58,725 nt of DNA, taken from NCBI GenBank assembly GCA_017484205.1, contig JAFUTO010000027.1, positions 1 through 58,725 on the forward strand, read 5' to 3'. Made by a program: the position numbers and the translations under genes. Of this stretch, positions 55,450 through 58,725 are shown piece by piece. This stretch comes from Bacilli bacterium (lineage in GTDB: Bacteria > Bacillota_I > Bacilli_A > RF39 > UBA660). The notes under the pieces are model-generated. The model ran no database searches, was not told the origin of the DNA, and saw only the letters and a list, made by a program, of their open reading frames with translations. Numbering within the stretch: position 1 is the first letter of the stretch; each line of letters starts with the position of its first letter.

Positions 55450-58050
55450 TTAATCTTTAAATAATTTTACTATTAAAGGTTTTGTAATCTCATCAATTAA
55501 GAAGATGGATACTACCATTAAAATAGATATCAATACTTCTACTATACCTAATTTAGTTATATCAAAAATATATCTTATTGGAGTAGTAAATACAATAATT
55601 TGAACTATAATTAATAAAATCATTGTTCCATTTAAATATTTATTATTTAATGCATGACCTGTAAATATATTTTTCTTAAGATTTTTACATGAAAATGAAT
55701 AAATCATTTCCAACATAATTAAAGTTAAGAATGTCATTGATGAAGCGATTTCAACATTAAATAGTTTTAAATCGATAAAATATACTGATAGGACAGCTAT
55801 TGTTTTTAAAGTAGCTGATAACATTATCTTAGCAAGTAAAAACGGCGTGAAGAAAGTATCATTTTTTCTTACATTTCTATCCATTATATTTTCATCAGCC
55901 TTTTCAAAAGCTAACGCGATAGCTGGTAGAGAATCTGTAATAAGATTTAAATATAATAACTGAATTGGTAAAAATACTTCTATACCAAACAACATGCCTA
56001 CAAATACTATTAATATTTCTGCAATATTACCTGCAAGTAAATAAGTTAATACATTTCTTATATTATCAAATATTCTTCTACCTTCTTTTACTGCTCTTAC
56101 AATTGTAGAAAAGCTATCATCTACAAGTACTATATCAGATACGCCTTTAGATACTTCTGTACCTGTAATACCCATTCCAACACCTATATTAGCTACTTTC
56201 AAAGCTGGAGCATCATTAACACCATCACCTGTCATAGCAACTATTTTGTTATGTTTTTTAAAAGCCTCTACAATATCAAGTTTATTTATTGGACTAACTC
56301 TTGCATATACACTATATTTAGTAACTGCATCCATTATTTGTTCTTCTGACATACTATCAAGTTCAAGTCCTGTACAAGCCTCTTCTTCACTTTCTAATAT
56401 ACCTATTTCTTTCGCGATTGATACAGCTGTAGCTAAGCTATCACCTGTAATCATAATAGGTTTTATATGAGCTCTTTTACATAACGCTATTGCTTCTTTA
56501 ACATCAGGTCTTGGTGGATCTATCATTGAAGTCATTCCAACAAATACTAAATCATCTTCTAAATTATCATCTATTTTATATTTGCTATCCAATTTTTTAT
56601 AAGCATAGGCAAGTATTCTATAGGCTTTAGATGATTCTTCTTTTTCAATATTTTTTAATTCTTCTTTTTTCTCTTTAGTAAGTTTTACAACTTTTTCATT
56701 CTCTAAATAATATTTAGAATGTTCTATTACTGAGTCAAAACTACCTTTTGTATATAATGTTATAGAATCTCCATATTGATTTATTGTAGACATCATCTTT
56801 CTATCTGAATCAAATGGTATTTCATCTATTCTTGCTTTTAACTTTCTTGTTTTTATAATATCAATTTTATCTATTAGACATTCATATAAAGCTACTTCTG
56901 TAGGATCTCCTATATATCCTTGTTCATCTATATATACATCATTATTTAATACCATACTATCAAATAAAACATTTTCTTTTGGTAATTTATCTACATCAGT
57001 TATTTTTCCATTAAAATATACTTCTCTTACAGTCATTTTATTTTGAGTAATTGTACCTGTCTTATCTGAACATATTATCTCTGTAGAACCTAATGTTTCA
57101 ACTGATGCCATTTTTCTTACAATAGCGTTTTTCTTTGCCAAATCATTCATACCTAATGATAATATTATTGTAATAACCGCTGGTAAACCTTCTGGTATTG
57201 CTGCTACGGCTAATGAAATTGATAACATCACTATTTCTTTTATTTGCATTCCTTTAATAATACCTATTAAAAACATAATCATGATGATAATAAGTATAAT
57301 TATAGATAAAGTTTTACTTATATCAGTTATTTTTTCTTGTAATGGTGTTGTATCTTTTTCTTCACTATTTAATGATTCTGCAATTTTACCAAATTCCGTA
57401 TTCATACCTGTAGCTACTACAACAGCTTCACATTTACCATAAACTACATCAGTACCAGTGAACACCATATTAGTAATTGAATCCAATGATGCTTCGCCTT
57501 TTATGGTTGCAATACTCTTTTTTACTGGTAGTGATTCACCTGTTAATGATGATTCATTTACTTGTAATGAGCTTTGCCATATTATTCTAGCGTCTGCTGG
57601 TACGGTATCACCTGCTTCAAGTAAAATTATATCTCCTGGGACTATATTTTCACTATCAATTGATTTGATTTTGCCATCTCTTCTTACTCTTGATTTAGTA
57701 ACCTGCATATTTTTTAATGCTTCTATTGCTTGATCTGCTCTTAATTCTTGTACAAATCCTAGTATAGCATTTAAAATAACAATAGCTATAATTATAATAC
57801 TATCTATATATGATTCATTGTTTACTTTAGCTAAAACAAATGAAAAAATACTAGCTATTAATAATACAACAATCATTAAATCTTTGAATTCATTTAAAAA
57901 TTTAACGATATTAGATACTTTCTTTGCTTCTACAAGTTTATTATTGCCATACATTTCTAGTTTTTTTGAAGCTTTTTCTTTTGATAAACCTTCTTTACTA
58001 GTATCTAAATCTTCTAATACTTCTTTTACATCTAAATTGTAATATTTCAT
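55450..58050 (-). CDS. Calcium-transporting P-type ATPase (P2A/P2B)
   Basis: 866 residues with ten predicted membrane helices. Domains in order: cation N-terminus, actuator with TGESLPV, phosphorylation site DKTGTITQNKMT, nucleotide domain, hinge MTGDGVNDAPALK. Calcium-site residues known from SERCA are present: PEGLP in helix 4, GNIAEI in helix 5 and NLITDSLPA in helix 6. It should export calcium from the cytoplasm. Its 3' end is tail-to-head with rny. Confidence 0.93.
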   Translation of the reverse strand: MKYYNLDVKEVLEDLDTSKEGLSKEKASKKLEMYGNNKLVEAKKVSNIVKFLNEFKDLMIVVLLIASIFSFVLAKVNNESYIDSIIIIAIVILNAILGFVQELRADQAIEALKNMQVTKSRVRRDGKIKSIDSENIVPGDIILLEAGDTVPADARIIWQSSLQVNESSLTGESLPVKKSIATIKGEASLDSITNMVFTGTDVVYGKCEAVVVATGMNTEFGKIAESLNSEEKDTTPLQEKITDISKTLSIIILIIIMIMFLIGIIKGMQIKEIVMLSISLAVAAIPEGLPAVITIILSLGMNDLAKKNAIVRKMASVETLGSTEIICSDKTGTITQNKMTVREVYFNGKITDVDKLPKENVLFDSMVLNNDVYIDEQGYIGDPTEVALYECLIDKIDIIKTRKLKARIDEIPFDSDRKMMSTINQYGDSITLYTKGSFDSVIEHSKYYLENEKVVKLTKEKKEELKNIEKEESSKAYRILAYAYKKLDSKYKIDDNLEDDLVFVGMTSMIDPPRPDVKEAIALCKRAHIKPIMITGDSLATAVSIAKEIGILESEEEACTGLELDSMSEEQIMDAVTKYSVYARVSPINKLDIVEAFKKHNKIVAMTGDGVNDAPALKVANIGVGMGITGTEVSKGVSDIVLVDDSFSTIVRAVKEGRRIFDNIRNVLTYLLAGNIAEILIVFVGMLFGIEVFLPIQLLYLNLITDSLPAIALAFEKADENIMDRNVRKNDTFFTPFLLAKIMLSATLKTIAVLSVYFIDLKLFNVEIASSMTFLTLIMLEMIYSFSCKNLKKNIFTGHALNNKYLNGTMILLIIVQIIVFTTPIRYIFDITKLGIVEVLISILMVVSIFLIDEITKPLIVKLFKD

Positions 58051-58111
58051 ATTGCACCTCTATTATTAGTTATATATAGTTTAACATTTTTAATCCCTTT
58101 AATCAATAGAT

Positions 58112-58139
58112 TTGACAAATCAATTATGCGTGATATAAT
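58112..58139 (+). promoter_or_regulatory. Promoter of the SH3-like protein gene
   Basis: TTGACA (58112-58117), 16-bp spacer, TATAAT (58134-58139). It overlaps an in-frame ATG at 58126, which rules that ATG out as the start. Confidence 0.8.
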
Positions 58140-58167
58140 ACATAAGTGTTTCAAGGAGGGGTTTTTT

Positions 58168-58566
58168 ATGAAAAAGGAATACAAATTAATTATTGGTGAA
58201 GTTGGATTAGGTTTAAGCGCTATAGGGGCTTTATTATTAAGTGATAATAATCTAAAAGCTACATCTTTAAATGATTTGAAAGAAGAGATAAGTATCCAAA
58301 AAGAAGTTTCACCTGTTGATATTGAAAAAAGAAAACATTTTAATGAAATAGATACTAACCAAAATATATATTTTGGAGCAGGTGCTAAACTATGGGATGA
58401 ACCTAATGGTAATGTTATTAAAAGTGTTACTGTTTATGATAATGCTTTTGAATACTTTACTGTTAATAACTGGTCTTTAGTTGAATATAAAGGCGAATTA
58501 TACTATGTACCTACTATTGATACAGGTATATTAGAAGAAAATAGTAATAAAGTTAAAACTAAATAA
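58168..58566 (+). CDS. Exported SH3-like protein of unknown function
   Basis: 132 residues from ATG 58168 behind AAGGAGGGG. A hydrophobic N-terminal segment (LIIGEVGLGLSAIGALLL) is a signal peptide or anchor; then a charged linker and a C-terminal region with the look of a bacterial SH3 fold (FGAGAKLWDEPNGNVIKS...WSLVEYKGELYYVPT). Such domains bind cell wall. Single gene with strong promoter and two terminators after it. Confidence 0.7.
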   Translation: MKKEYKLIIGEVGLGLSAIGALLLSDNNLKATSLNDLKEEISIQKEVSPVDIEKRKHFNEIDTNQNIYFGAGAKLWDEPNGNVIKSVTVYDNAFEYFTVNNWSLVEYKGELYYVPTIDTGILEENSNKVKTK

Positions 58567-58592
58567 AAAGAATAGCATAAGCTATTCTTTTC
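58567..58592 (+). terminator. First terminator after the SH3-like gene
   Basis: AAGAATAGC-ATAA-GCTATTCTT with TT after it. Confidence 0.8.
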
Positions 58593-58625
58593 AGAGTGTT
58601 GACAAAGTCAACCTCTTTTCTTTTT
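58593..58625 (+). terminator. Second, tandem terminator
   Basis: AGAGtGTTGAC-AAA-GTCAACCTCT hairpin (one bulged base) then TTTCTTTTT. The centre GTTGAC-AAA-GTCAAC is a perfect inverted repeat and could instead be an operator for the promoter that follows. Confidence 0.6.
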
Positions 58626-58638
58626 GAAAAAAATGTTG

Positions 58639-58700
58639 TATAATTTAAATGCGAGAGAAATATTTCTATCTTAGCGGAATGAAATAATCAACAAATCTCG
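58639..58700 (+). ncRNA. Possible structured leader or small RNA at the window end
   Basis: TATAAT (58639-58644) is followed seven bases later by GCGAGA (58651-58656), which pairs with TCTCGC (58696-58701 region) and is followed by a T-rich stretch. Inside lies the palindrome AGAAATATTTCT. A -35 is not clear. I recognise no riboswitch family, and the gene downstream is outside the window. Confidence 0.35.
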
Positions 58701-58725
58701 CTTTTATTATGAAAAAATGATATAA

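Noticed and set aside
58651..58725. T-box, fluoride, purine or preQ1 riboswitch
   Set aside because: None of the conserved core sequences of these classes is visible; only an outer helix and an inner palindrome can be seen.
1..58725. tRNA, rRNA, tmRNA, SRP RNA or CRISPR arrays
   Set aside because: No TTCRANNC-type T loop with matching acceptor stem, no GC-rich RNA block and no regularly spaced repeats were found on reading both strands.
1..58725. TGA read as tryptophan (mycoplasma-type code)
   Set aside because: Tryptophan is coded by TGG in conserved positions and TGA ends several genes at the expected family length, for example rlmN and rsgA.

Overview
The window looks like chromosomal DNA from a very AT-rich, low-GC Gram-positive anaerobe (Firmicutes/Bacilli, possibly one of the uncultured gut lineages such as RF39). 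This is inferred from sigma-A type promoters (TTGACA-17-TATAAT), strong Shine-Dalgarno sites, a PrkC/PrpC pair, RNase J and RNase Y, a CIRCE element, pyruvate:ferredoxin oxidoreductase and the anaerobic class III ribonucleotide reductase. TGA behaves as a stop codon throughout. Most genes are on the minus strand and tightly packed. I see no tRNA, rRNA, CRISPR array or complete insertion sequence.

Layout. 1-2300: a possible transposase tail, then a leucine-rich-repeat surface protein with a type IV prepilin leader that is out of frame by one base. 2300-6200: small unknown proteins and ClpC. 6240-6600: first type I toxin-antitoxin-like locus. 6600-8600: ylxM-ftsY and neighbours. 8700-12500: RNase J, then an AbiE-type toxin-antitoxin pair plus a truncated dinD, bounded by 26-bp direct repeats. 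12490-18530: miaA, queA, a Crp/Fnr-type regulator and the divergent nrdDG. 18600-28300: the PFOR gene, then a conserved rlmN-prpC-prkC-rsgA-(unknown)-rpe run, and secG. 28350-33750: two M16-peptidase-like proteins (YmfF/YmfH type) and uvrA. 33800-41560: an unknown ATPase, a transglutaminase-like protein, a CIRCE-controlled ClpB lacking its N domain, a HAD hydrolase, an HD hydrolase and small unknowns. 41590-49180: thiI, lon, an ABC exporter, an orphan VirD4-like ATPase and a short AraC-type regulator. 49180-51350: a U32 peptidase-family protein. 51420-51745: second type I toxin-antitoxin-like locus. 51746-58570: a catalytically degenerate deacetylase-like protein, a Tyr-rich small protein, full-length dinD, rny, a calcium-type P-ATPase and an SH3-like protein. 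The window ends in a possible structured RNA.

The most notable find is the pair of type I toxin-antitoxin-like loci (about 6240-6601 and 51425-51741). Their sequences differ almost entirely, yet both carry a sigma-A promoter, a 5' end that pairs over 26-29 bases with the RNA's 3' end, a strong ribosome site, a 22-27 residue hydrophobic peptide, an internal hairpin, and a convergent antisense promoter with a 17-bp spacer starting at a small hairpin. This is the architecture known from BsrG/SR4 and TxpA/RatA of Bacillus. Helices kept while sequences change argue for real structured RNAs; whether the family is already described cannot be decided here.

Other points: identical 10-bp-phased TTGTCG triplets upstream of both dinD copies; a Crp/Fnr-type palindrome placed to activate nrdDG and repress its own regulator; and stress genes (clpC, clpB, lon, uvrA, dinD) spread among protein-quality and RNA-processing genes.
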